A DNA stretch of 64,000 nt. Source: Firmicutes bacterium ADurb.Bin153 (GTDB lineage: Bacteria > Bacillota > DTU025 > MWDF01). The stretch is taken from contig MWDF01000009.1 of NCBI GenBank assembly GCA_002070415.1, positions 1 through 64,000 on the forward strand, written 5' to 3'. How positions within the stretch are numbered: position 1 is the stretch's first letter; the number at the start of each line of letters is the position of its first letter. This document shows positions 23,945 through 31,317 of this stretch, one piece after another. Both the position numbers and the translations under genes were made by a program. The notes under the pieces are model-generated. The model was given only the letters and a program-made list of their open reading frames with translations. It had not been told where the DNA came from and made no database searches.

Positions 23945-25237
23945 TTATTTGGTCAGGGGCACGAACGTCTTGGTGAATATGAGCATGGACAGCGCCACTG
24001 CCGCCAAAAACAGCCAGGGCACCAGCACCGCCTTGAGGAACTGCATGTAGGAGCCCTTGTAGCCGACCTTCTCTATCGACAGCCTTCCGACGATCCTCGA
24101 CGGGGGCAGGCAGTCGCCCAGAGGGAACATCAAGCTCAGGGCCGCGGCTACGACCGTGACGTTCACACCGACCGAATTGAAGCGGAATATTATCGGCACA
24201 CCCAGGATGACGGCGCTGCCGTACGACAGCGAACCCTGGGCCAGAGGGCAGAACAGGAGCGCTGTGACATATATCCAGACTATAGGCAATGTCACGAAGT
24301 TGATCGCAATGAGCCCCCTTACTCCGGTAAGCGCCATGATATTGACCAGCACGCCTACGCTTGTCAGGGTCGCAACCAGCGGGAACACGGTCTCGATGGT
24401 GTTCGTGGTCACCACCCACCAGCGCTTAAGGCTCCTGCGCTCGGGGTCGAGCAGTATGACCAACAACGCGCAGAGCAAGAACGTCAGCGGCAGGCCGATG
24501 ACCGGCATGACGAAGGGCTGGTATTGCGCCATGAATATCAAGAGGAGCAGGAGCGCGAAAGGAAGAGAGAGCCTCAGCCAGTTCATGCCCTTCGCCGCGG
24601 CCGGCAGGTTGGCGAGAACTTCGGACTTCGGGCGGGCCTTGGTCCCCCTGCCGAAGAAGAACACGGCGAATATCGTCGTCAACACGACCGGGATGAAGAG
24701 TATCTTGTTGAATCCAACGTACGGCATGTTGGCGCCGGCTGCCATCAGCATCGCCCATAGGTTGATGGGAGGCGCCGCGGCCGACAGTATCGCCGTTATG
24801 AACACGAACGCGGCCCTCCTCTCCGGAGGGAAGCCCATGAACTCCAACACCGTGGCTACCAGGCCTCCGACCACCAGGATGGAGACGCTGCCCGCGCCGG
24901 TGAAAGCCCCGGGGACCAGCATCACGAACGCGAGCAGGAAGAGCATGAGCCACTTCTTGTCGTAGAAGGTCTTGACCATGCCCCTTATGAGCGCGTTGGT
25001 GGCGCCGATCTCCGAGTAGAAGTTCATGAACAACGACGCGGTGATGAACAATAGTGCCAGGTCTAGATAGGTGAGCGTGCCCTCTATCAGAAGGCGCACG
25101 GGGAAGCCGAAGCCCGCGACCAGGGCACCTACGACGGCCGTTATCACCATGGAGATCTCAGGTGACTTGAGCTTCCAGCTGCAGAGCACGAAGACTGCGA
25201 CCATTGCGATAAGGGTATACGTAGTCTGTAGAGTCAT
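23945..25237 (-). CDS. Ion-transporter-superfamily (DctM/citrate-type) permease
   Basis: A 430-residue membrane protein with about twelve helices arranged as two halves. Motifs recall the large permeases of TRAP and related anion transporters: GAGSVSILVVGG and ILSAAAPPINLWAMLMAAGAN in the first half, and LAQGSLSYGSAVILG and FPLGDCLPPSRIVGRL in the second. It would import an organic anion, amino acid derivative or peptide with sodium or protons. ATG 25237 has GGGGGT eight bases upstream. It stands between a periplasmic protein gene and a 57-residue membrane protein in one operon. The substrate is unknown. Confidence 0.78.
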   Translation of the reverse strand: MTLQTTYTLIAMVAVFVLCSWKLKSPEISMVITAVVGALVAGFGFPVRLLIEGTLTYLDLALLFITASLFMNFYSEIGATNALIRGMVKTFYDKKWLMLFLLAFVMLVPGAFTGAGSVSILVVGGLVATVLEFMGFPPERRAAFVFITAILSAAAPPINLWAMLMAAGANMPYVGFNKILFIPVVLTTIFAVFFFGRGTKARPKSEVLANLPAAAKGMNWLRLSLPFALLLLLIFMAQYQPFVMPVIGLPLTFLLCALLVILLDPERRSLKRWWVVTTNTIETVFPLVATLTSVGVLVNIMALTGVRGLIAINFVTLPIVWIYVTALLFCPLAQGSLSYGSAVILGVPIIFRFNSVGVNVTVVAAALSLMFPLGDCLPPSRIVGRLSIEKVGYKGSYMQFLKAVLVPWLFLAAVALSMLIFTKTFVPLTK

Positions 25238-25250
25238 GCGAAATACCCCC

Positions 25251-25278
25251 AAAAAAGTACGCCCCGGCAGGGGCGTAC
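25251..25278 (-). terminator. Intra-operon terminator/attenuator before the permease
   Basis: Perfect 9-bp stem GTACGCCCC / GGGGCGTAC, loop of 4, then TTTTTT on the minus strand. It lies directly between the periplasmic protein gene and the permease start with no promoter between, so it probably lowers downstream expression rather than ending the operon. Confidence 0.85.
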
Positions 25279-25282
25279 TCGA

Positions 25283-25894
25283 TTACTTGGAAAACATGGC
25301 TGCGAAAAGTCCTGGGAGGTCTAGGATGCCGGTTTCGAAGTAGGTTAGCGGGACCTTGTTCTTGTCGGCGATCTTCTTGAACTTGCCGTCCGTATCGCCG
25401 TCCTTCCTTACGATGAAATAGTCGGCGAACGGCGCTATCGCATCGATGCTCTGCTCGTTTGCGCTGCCGGCAAGGCCTCTGTTGTCCTTTCCGTTCATGA
25501 GCAAGGCCACTATCTTGATCTTCAGCTTCTTGGCTTCCGCTACTACCTTGTTGAGGCGCGCGACCTCCTCGTCGATGGTTATGCCTGAAGCCCCGAGCCC
25601 CTTGGCGCTCGAGCTTATGGCGAAGATTATGGTCTTGTACTTCGCGATTTCGGAAGGCAGGGGCTCTGCGCTGTACCAGTAATTTGTCTCATAGATCATC
25701 ACGGCCTTGGATGCGGCCTGGAAGTTGATCATTGCGCGCGCGTTCTTGCCGTCGGGCCCCTGGCCCGCGTTGCTCAGAAGGCACGGGAACTCGAATTTGG
25801 GCGGTGTGGAACCTGTTACCGCAGCCGTCGCCACATTGGTGCCCAGCAGCAGCATCAGGCTTAGCAGAACGATTAGAACCGGGATCTTCTTCAT
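25283..25894 (-). CDS. Periplasmic DUF6305-like protein
   Basis: A 203-residue exported protein: the signal peptide (KKIPVLIVLLSLMLLLGTNVATA) precedes a single alpha/beta domain. Characteristic segments are PCLLSNAGQGPDGKN, YKTIIFAISSSAKGLGASGI, IKIVALLMNGKDNRG and DYFIVRKDGDTDGKF. From memory this resembles DUF6305, which is found mostly in Synergistota and related anaerobes and has no assigned function. As first gene of the operon, ahead of a permease, it may be the substrate-binding component. The strong promoter and a terminator after it would make it more abundant than the transporter, as expected for a binding protein. Confidence 0.7.
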   Translation of the reverse strand: MKKIPVLIVLLSLMLLLGTNVATAAVTGSTPPKFEFPCLLSNAGQGPDGKNARAMINFQAASKAVMIYETNYWYSAEPLPSEIAKYKTIIFAISSSAKGLGASGITIDEEVARLNKVVAEAKKLKIKIVALLMNGKDNRGLAGSANEQSIDAIAPFADYFIVRKDGDTDGKFKKIADKNKVPLTYFETGILDLPGLFAAMFSK

Positions 25895-26245
25895 GGATTT
25901 TCTCCTTTCGTTTAGACTACAATCTATGACGCCGGAGACGGCGTATTGTTTTCCTGAAAATGGTCTTTCCAAGTAAAATTATAGTTGTTACTTACCAAAG
26001 GACAACATAAATATCGGCTGTATATACGAACCTCACCTCCGCTTGCCTATGCATCCTCTGCCCACTGAAAAGCCACTCTGAAGACTTCTGTAAAGTCGAC
26101 CGGGCCCATGCGCCGGGGTTATGCATGTACTAATAAAATACAATAGTGACTTCCGGCACGCTTGGTTTCTTCAAGGGGGCCCCTACATCCTGCCTCACGT
26201 CGGTAAGTAACGAAATAGTGTATTATTGATTCTCGGAGGGTCACC
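25895..26245. other. Divergent intergenic region with promoter toward the transporter operon
   Basis: About 350 bases between the leftward DUF6305-like gene and rightward pgsB. It holds one hairpin (ACGCCG-gaga-CGGCGT, 25930-25945) and a good leftward promoter (25979-26006). A TACAAT near 26140 could serve pgsB but has no clear -35 box. I see no gene here. Confidence 0.55.
25979..26006 (-). promoter_or_regulatory. Promoter of the DUF6305-permease-peptidase operon
   Basis: On the minus strand TTGTCC (26001-26006), a 16-base spacer and a perfect TATAAT (25979-25984) lie 85 bases before the DUF6305-like start. The ACGCCG/CGGCGT hairpin lies in the leader. Confidence 0.7.
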
Positions 26246-27433
26246 ATGAACGACGTTACGATCATCGCAGCGTTCGTCCTCCTGCTTGCTGCGGGCCTTG
26301 CGGAGGCCGCCATGCACAGGAGGCGGATTGCGCATTTCAGCATAAGGGTGAACGTGAACGGCACGAGGGGCAAGTCGACCGTGACGAGGCTCATAGCCGC
26401 CGGGCTCTCTTCGGCCGGCATAAGGACCGTGGGGAAGACCACGGGCACCACGCCTAGGATCATACTCCCCGACGGGGCCGAAGAACCAATAAGAAGGCGC
26501 GGGAGGGCGAGGATATCCGAGCACGTCTGGGTGGCGAAGAAGGCCTTCGAAGCCGGTGCCGAAGCCCTGGTGGTTGAGTGCATGGCGCTCGAGGAGGAGA
26601 ACCAGAGGGTGTACGAGCACATGCTGGTGAAATCCACCATCGGGGTGATAACGAACATAAGGAGGGACCATCTCGACGTGATGGGCCCCGGCCTCGATGA
26701 CGTGGCGAGGACGCTTGCGATCACGATCCCGAAGAACGGACACCTCGTCACAGTGGACGGCCCGTTCACGAAGATGCTCATGGAAAAGTGCGAGGCGATG
26801 GGCACCGAGCTGAGGATAGCCTCAGGGGATTCAGTGAGCCCAGAGGAGCTCGCAATGTTCGGATATACGTCGTTCGCGGAGAATGTGGCCGTGGCACTCG
26901 CTGTCTGCGAGATCGCAGGTGTGGACAGGCGGACCGCCCTTAGGGGCATGGTGGGCGCAAGGCCCGACCCGGGGGTGAGCCCGGTCGCGGATATAATGCT
27001 GTCGGGCAGGAAGCTGCACATAGTGGACGCCTTCGCGGCCAACGACGTCGAATCCACCCTGAAGATGTGGGAGGACTTCGCGCTGCCGCTCAAGCAGTCA
27101 TACGACAAGTCGTTCGTAGTGGTGAACAACCGCGAGGACAGGCCCCAGAGGGTGGAGGAGATGTCGAAGCTGGCGGCAGCCCTTATGGCCGACCGCGTGT
27201 TCTACATAGGGAAACTGCAGCACCTGGCCATGAGGATGACTCCGAGCGGGTATGAGGGGGCGGGCGCGGTACACGAGAAGACGCCCGGCGCCATACTCGA
27301 AAGGGTTTTGTGCGAGCTTCCCGAGGGGGCGACGGCCCTGGTGTTCCTTGCAGGCAACACCAAAGGGGCGGGCAGCCTCCTTACGGAGCACATAAGGGAA
27401 TTGACTGCGGAAAGTGGGGGTAGCCGGGCATGA
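26246..27433 (+). CDS. pgsB: Poly-gamma-glutamate synthase PgsB/CapB
   Basis: A 395-residue ATP-dependent amide ligase that links gamma-glutamyl units, related to Mur ligases. An N-terminal membrane segment (IIAAFVLLLAAGLAEAAM) precedes the P-loop NGTRGKSTVTRL (residues 38-49). VVECMALEEENQ and ITNIRRDHLDVMG are the Mur-type metal and substrate segments. It overlaps pgsC by 4 bases and is followed by pgsW, the usual membrane complex. The product would be exported poly-gamma-glutamate or a related polymer. ATG 26246 has GGAGGGTCACC upstream. The family call is secure; polymer identity is inferred. Confidence 0.93.
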   Translation: MNDVTIIAAFVLLLAAGLAEAAMHRRRIAHFSIRVNVNGTRGKSTVTRLIAAGLSSAGIRTVGKTTGTTPRIILPDGAEEPIRRRGRARISEHVWVAKKAFEAGAEALVVECMALEEENQRVYEHMLVKSTIGVITNIRRDHLDVMGPGLDDVARTLAITIPKNGHLVTVDGPFTKMLMEKCEAMGTELRIASGDSVSPEELAMFGYTSFAENVAVALAVCEIAGVDRRTALRGMVGARPDPGVSPVADIMLSGRKLHIVDAFAANDVESTLKMWEDFALPLKQSYDKSFVVVNNREDRPQRVEEMSKLAAALMADRVFYIGKLQHLAMRMTPSGYEGAGAVHEKTPGAILERVLCELPEGATALVFLAGNTKGAGSLLTEHIRELTAESGGSRA

Positions 27434-27858
27434 TAGGTACTTCTGTGACGATCGGGGTGATCCTCAGCTTCCTTTACGGCGAGGCTACGGGATTGCTCGC
27501 CGGAGGGCTCGTCGGACCGGGTTACCTGGCGCTGTATATGGACCAGCCGTTAAGGATAGCGATCACGCTGGCGATAGCGGCGCTAACCTATCTATTCGTG
27601 AACGCGCTGTCCAACCGCGTCATCCTTTTCGGCAGGAGGCGTTTCATGGCCATGGTCCTTACGGGCATGTTCATGGGCTGGCTCGTCGGAAGGGTCGTCT
27701 CGTGGATGCCGGGCCTCGGCCAGGACATAAGGGCCATAGGCTATATCATCCCGGGGCTGATCGCCAATGATTCAAGCAAGCAGGGCCTGCCGAAGACGTT
27801 GGTTTCGACGCTGCTCGTGGCGGGAGCGGTAAGGCTTCTGCTCCTCCTCATATATTAA
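27430..27858 (+). CDS. pgsC: Poly-gamma-glutamate biosynthesis protein PgsC/CapC
   Basis: A 142-residue integral membrane partner of PgsB with about four to five helices. The family start IGVILSFLYGEATGLLAGGLVGPGYLALY is clear, and the middle basic turn LFGRRRFMAMVLTG matches PgsC. It forms the membrane part of the polymerase-exporter. Its ATG overlaps the pgsB stop (ATGA), so synthesis is coupled. pgsW follows 16 bases later. Confidence 0.92.
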   Translation: MIGTSVTIGVILSFLYGEATGLLAGGLVGPGYLALYMDQPLRIAITLAIAALTYLFVNALSNRVILFGRRRFMAMVLTGMFMGWLVGRVVSWMPGLGQDIRAIGYIIPGLIANDSSKQGLPKTLVSTLLVAGAVRLLLLLIY

Positions 27859-27874
27859 AGGCAAGGAGTGTCCG

Positions 27875-28960
27875 ATGGCGAAAAGGACGTTCAACCCCAT
27901 ATGGATGGCGGCCGCATCCGCGGTAGTCGCAATATCCCTGTGGCTTACATTCTCTACCAGCTTCATGGCGAAGCACGAAAGCTACGACGACATGCTCGCG
28001 GCGGCGAGGAAGATGTCCGAGGCGACCGCGGAGATAAAGAGGATGAGGGCGGAGCTCGGGATACCCATAGACCCGGCGGACGATCCCAACGCCACGGGGC
28101 TCATAGGCCAGGAACTCACAGACATAACGACGACTGTCGGAAACCTCCAGTCTAAGAGGACCTCCACGAATCCGGACTTCGCGGCCCTCATGGTCGACTA
28201 CTTCGACAGGCTCGGCATTAAAGGAGGGGACCTCGTCGCGGTGGGGGCGAGCGGATCGTTCCCCGGCATAATACTCTCGGTTCTCTCGGCCTGCTACGTA
28301 ACCGGTGTCGAACCGGTGCTCATACCTTCCATAGGCGCGTCTGAATACGGGGCGAACATACCGGGGCTCACCTCTGTCGAGATGATAGACAGGCTAAACG
28401 GCGCCGGCATATTCGATTACATACCGGTGGCCATATCGCTTGGTGGCGCCGGGGACGTCGGGGAAGGCGGCATAATCGCCGACTCGAAGCCCGTGCTCCA
28501 AAGGATCGCGGAAGAATCCGGCCACAGGATAATCGTGCCCGAGGACACGTCGGACAGCATAAGGCAGAGGAAGGCGGCATTCGAGGCGGCAGGGGACATA
28601 AAGGCCTTCATAAACATAGGAGGCGCGGAGCCCAACTTCGGCTCCACTTCAGCGTCCCTTGAGGTCTCGAACGGCATAATGACCAAACCGCCCAGGAAAG
28701 TGGATTCTCCGGACATGGGGCTTATATACGAGTACTTGAACGAGGGGGTCCCAGTCATCCATTTCCTCGACATAAAAGGCCTTGCGACTAAGAGCGGGAT
28801 ACCCGTCGACCCCGTGCCGCTGCCAGCTTTAGGGACAAGCATGGTATATTTCCAGAAGAAGTACGAAAAAGCCTACGCGGCGGCGGGGCTCGCTCTGGCG
28901 GTACTGCTGATCGCGGTTCCGTCCGTTATGGGGAAGGGGAAAGGAATTGGCAAGAGGTAA
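27875..28960 (+). CDS. pgsW: Poly-gamma-glutamate system protein PgsW
   Basis: A 361-residue protein with a membrane helix at each end (AAASAVVAISLWLTFSTSF and AGLALAVLLIAVPSVMG) and an extracytoplasmic domain between. The segments LVAVGASGSFPGIILSVLSAC, EPVLIPSIGASEYGANIPG and SLGGAGDVGEGGII fit the PgsW family, found with pgsBC in bacteria that lack PgsA. Its biochemical role is unknown; it may replace PgsA/PgsE in export or anchoring. ATG 27875 has AAGGAG upstream. The next gene overlaps its end by 14 bases. Confidence 0.85.
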   Translation: MAKRTFNPIWMAAASAVVAISLWLTFSTSFMAKHESYDDMLAAARKMSEATAEIKRMRAELGIPIDPADDPNATGLIGQELTDITTTVGNLQSKRTSTNPDFAALMVDYFDRLGIKGGDLVAVGASGSFPGIILSVLSACYVTGVEPVLIPSIGASEYGANIPGLTSVEMIDRLNGAGIFDYIPVAISLGGAGDVGEGGIIADSKPVLQRIAEESGHRIIVPEDTSDSIRQRKAAFEAAGDIKAFINIGGAEPNFGSTSASLEVSNGIMTKPPRKVDSPDMGLIYEYLNEGVPVIHFLDIKGLATKSGIPVDPVPLPALGTSMVYFQKKYEKAYAAAGLALAVLLIAVPSVMGKGKGIGKR

Positions 28961-29912
28961 GGACGAGCTGAACGGCACGAGGAGGACGGTGCTTCTGGCG
29001 CTGCTGCTATCCCTCGGCGTAGGGCTGCACGCGCTGGAGGCCCAGATCCCGGTGCCCGTGGCGCTTCCGGGGGCGAAGCTCGGCCTTGCCAACGTAGTCA
29101 CCCTGATCGCGCTGTATGCCATCGGACCGGCCGAGGCGATAACCCTGGCCATACTCAGGGTCCTCCTGGGAAGCCTCGTCACGGGGACGTTCGGCTCGAT
29201 GGCGTTCATGATGGCTTTTGCGGGAGCGACTGGCAGCAGCCTCGTGATGTCCGGCTTTAAAGCGGTCACATCCGGCAGGGGCAGGTTCGCCGCCCCGTGC
29301 TCGATAGCCGGCGCGATCGCCCATAACCTTTTCCAGTTGGGCGTCTTCACCCTCGTCTCCGGGACGGCGAAAGTCTTCGTGATGCTCCCGTACCTGCTCG
29401 CGGTTGCGCTGCCTACCGGGTACTTCACCGGCTTGGGCGCCTTGTACGGCCTTTCCGCCCTGAGGAACGTCCCCGGCTTCAAACGCAGGCTCGAGGGGAT
29501 AGACACGGTATCGGGCAGGAGATCCCTGTCGGGGACGGCGGCAGTGATGGCGGCGCTGCTGGTTGTGGCCTTCGGGGCCGTCAAGCTGTCCGAGAGGATC
29601 GCGCTCGCCAGGATAACGCAGGAAGACGGCAAAGTGATCCAGATAAAGGCGTTCGTCACGGATGCGAGGAGAGGTAGTATAGCCAGGACATTCCCCTGGC
29701 CGCCTGACGGGAACGCCGAAGAGGGTGAATTCGAGGTACAAGGCCGTATCGGCACCTCGGTGCTGCAGTACGACGACGATCTGGGCGTACGGTTCCTTTC
29801 GTCTCCCTGCCCGGACAAGCTCTGCATAAAGCAGGGTTGGGTCAACGACGAGACGGACCTTGCGGCGTGCCTGCCAAACGGCCTCATAGTTACCGTCGAA
29901 GAAGGCAAGTGA
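28947..29912 (+). CDS. Gx transporter family protein fused to a NusG domain II
   Basis: A 321-residue fusion. Residues about 12-185 form a five- to six-helix membrane domain of the Gx-transporter (Hpre_diP_synt_I) type, with LPGAKLGLANVVTLIALYAIG, RVLLGSLVTGTFGS and IAGAIAHNLFQLGVF. After one more helix (VMAALLVVAFGAVKL) the C-terminal 100 residues form a NusG-II-like beta domain ending with SSPCPDKLCIKQGW, where two Cys lie five apart. In many Firmicutes these are two adjacent genes near redox-membrane complexes. It starts at TTG inside the end of pgsW. A link to polymer export or membrane redox is inferred from position only. Confidence 0.8.
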   Translation: MARGKDELNGTRRTVLLALLLSLGVGLHALEAQIPVPVALPGAKLGLANVVTLIALYAIGPAEAITLAILRVLLGSLVTGTFGSMAFMMAFAGATGSSLVMSGFKAVTSGRGRFAAPCSIAGAIAHNLFQLGVFTLVSGTAKVFVMLPYLLAVALPTGYFTGLGALYGLSALRNVPGFKRRLEGIDTVSGRRSLSGTAAVMAALLVVAFGAVKLSERIALARITQEDGKVIQIKAFVTDARRGSIARTFPWPPDGNAEEGEFEVQGRIGTSVLQYDDDLGVRFLSSPCPDKLCIKQGWVNDETDLAACLPNGLIVTVEEGK

Positions 29913-30017
29913 TCCGCAAGGGCGGAAGCTTTCGACCGGCTTAACGATGCCGTTGTCAGGTTCTCGCAGAAGACGTATGCATATCCCCGTCAAAGAATTT
30001 AACGATAATGTACAGGG

Positions 30018-30043
30018 CCGTCCGTGGAGGACGGTCTGATTTT
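30018..30043 (+). terminator. Terminator after the pgs operon
   Basis: CCGTCC (30018-30023) pairs with GGACGG (30029-30034), followed by TCTGATTTTA. It lies about 105 bases after the Gx/NusG-II gene. Confidence 0.6.
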
Positions 30044-30140
30044 ATGAACATCGTGTGAACTTCCCATTTCCGAGGAACACCGCGGCCGAATATTTCGTAG
30101 TAATAGATGAAGGGGTAAAAAGGGTGCCAATCAGGCATAT

Positions 30141-30272
30141 CGGGGCTGTTCCGGCGCAAATGCATCATGGTGGGATCATGCCAGCAGGAACCGGAGGAAG
30201 GATGTGGTCCATGGCTGTGACTTCTTCTGATCAGGATAGCAGTTCAAGAACGAACCGCGCCGGAAAGCCCCG
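30141..30272. repeat. Long-range inverted repeat; candidate structured RNA or small element
   Basis: The left arm at 30141-30157 (CGGGGCTGTTCCGGCGC) pairs with the right arm at 30257-30272 (GCGCCGGAAAGCCCCG) as 16 base pairs with one bulged G, closing about 99 bases. The enclosed part has further weak pairing. No gene overlaps and no adjacent T tract is present. It could be an RNA with a long closing stem or a small non-autonomous element; I could not match it to a known class, and I see no second copy in the window. Confidence 0.4.
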
Positions 30273-30368
30273 TTTACATAGACGGTATCGGAGTCAACAT
30301 CTGTAACAGCCTAGTATCTTGGACCGGAAGAACATCCCAGAAAGACAGTTTGCCTTCTAAACCACAGG

Positions 30369-30405
30369 ACAAGGGCCGCAATCCATTGGAGGATGCGGCC
30401 CTTGT
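30369..30405. terminator. Hairpin downstream of the ABC permease gene
   Basis: A perfect 12-bp stem ACAAGGGCCGCA / TGCGGCCCTTGT with a 13-base loop. It lies just beyond the end of the leftward ABC permease gene and probably ends that operon. Confidence 0.6.
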
Positions 30406-30438
30406 TCTTGCCTGTTTATTCTGCCCTGCGATAGTATT

Positions 30439-31317
30439 TCAGCTCGATTTCTTGAACATCAGCCTTATCACCGAAAGCACGAAGAAGGCGGCGCCGGTGA
30501 TCGCGATGTAGCCGATCATTGTGGGTATCGAAAGGGCGCTGCCGTCGAGGCGCAGGGTGATGCCGTAGATCCTGGAGAATTCCGACGCCAGCTCGACTGG
30601 CCCGCCCTGGAAGGCCGAGGCCAGCGAGGCATCCATGTACAGCTGCCTCATTATCGAAGCCCCGTGGGTGGCGGGCACCAGGAGCACAAGCTTCTGTATG
30701 ACGTCAGGCAGTACGCCGATTGGGACGTAGACTCCCGTGACGAAGCCTATCAGTGTACCCACTAGCGTGCTGAACGTCGAGAAAGCCGCGTTGGTCTTGA
30801 AGAACGACACTACGAGGAAGTTGAAGGCCGAGAAGGCCAGCACGTTCACGAGTACGAGTCCCAGCACCTTCGCGGCGTTGGCCGCGCTGATGAGCTCCCC
30901 TCCGCGCATCACTATATAGGCCTGTGAGACGGCGAATACCATGAATCCGGTAATCACACCCACGATCCAGGTGGAGAGGATGTAGCCGAGCACGAGCTGC
31001 CATCTTTTGAGCGGTGACACCAGGAAATCCTTGCCGATGCCGCGGTACTCGTCGGTCACAAGCACCTCCAGCGCTCCCAGGGTGGACGTGATCGAATTGG
31101 CCACCAGCACTCCGGCCATTATCCAGGTGTCGGCGAAGAATCTGGCCTTTTCGGGATCCGATATCTCGTTCGCCAGGGACCTGATCACGGTATCGCCCAA
31201 GAACAGCACATAAAGCCCTATGATTATCAGCACCGACAGGAAAGAGAAGAAGACGGACGTCCTGTCGCGGAAGAATATCTTTACGTTCCTGCCTGCTATC
31301 TTCAAAACCACGTTCAT
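30439..31317 (-). CDS. ABC-2 type transporter permease
   Basis: A 292-residue membrane subunit of an ABC exporter. After a short cytoplasmic start (KIAGRNVKIFFRDRTSVFFSF) it has six helices, with the ABC-2 features EYRGIGKDFLVSPLKRWQLVLGYI and FVTGVYVPIGVLPDVIQKLVLLVPATH. It begins one base after the ATPase stop, so the two form one exporter of unknown substrate (drug, lipid or polysaccharide). A hairpin lies downstream. Confidence 0.88.
   Translation of the reverse strand: MNVVLKIAGRNVKIFFRDRTSVFFSFLSVLIIIGLYVLFLGDTVIRSLANEISDPEKARFFADTWIMAGVLVANSITSTLGALEVLVTDEYRGIGKDFLVSPLKRWQLVLGYILSTWIVGVITGFMVFAVSQAYIVMRGGELISAANAAKVLGLVLVNVLAFSAFNFLVVSFFKTNAAFSTFSTLVGTLIGFVTGVYVPIGVLPDVIQKLVLLVPATHGASIMRQLYMDASLASAFQGGPVELASEFSRIYGITLRLDGSALSIPTMIGYIAITGAAFFVLSVIRLMFKKSS

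Larger units (their letters stand above)
29913..30438. other. Intergenic region holding a long-range inverted repeat
   Basis: About 525 bases without a convincing gene, bounded by hairpins at 30018-30034 and 30369-30405. It contains the 16-bp stem-forming element at 30141-30272. Short open frames here lack ribosome sites and any family resemblance. Confidence 0.5.

Noticed and set aside
30055-30306. 83-codon plus-strand frame in the empty region after the pgs operon
   Set aside because: It crosses the inverted repeat, has no ribosome site and no protein-like pattern.
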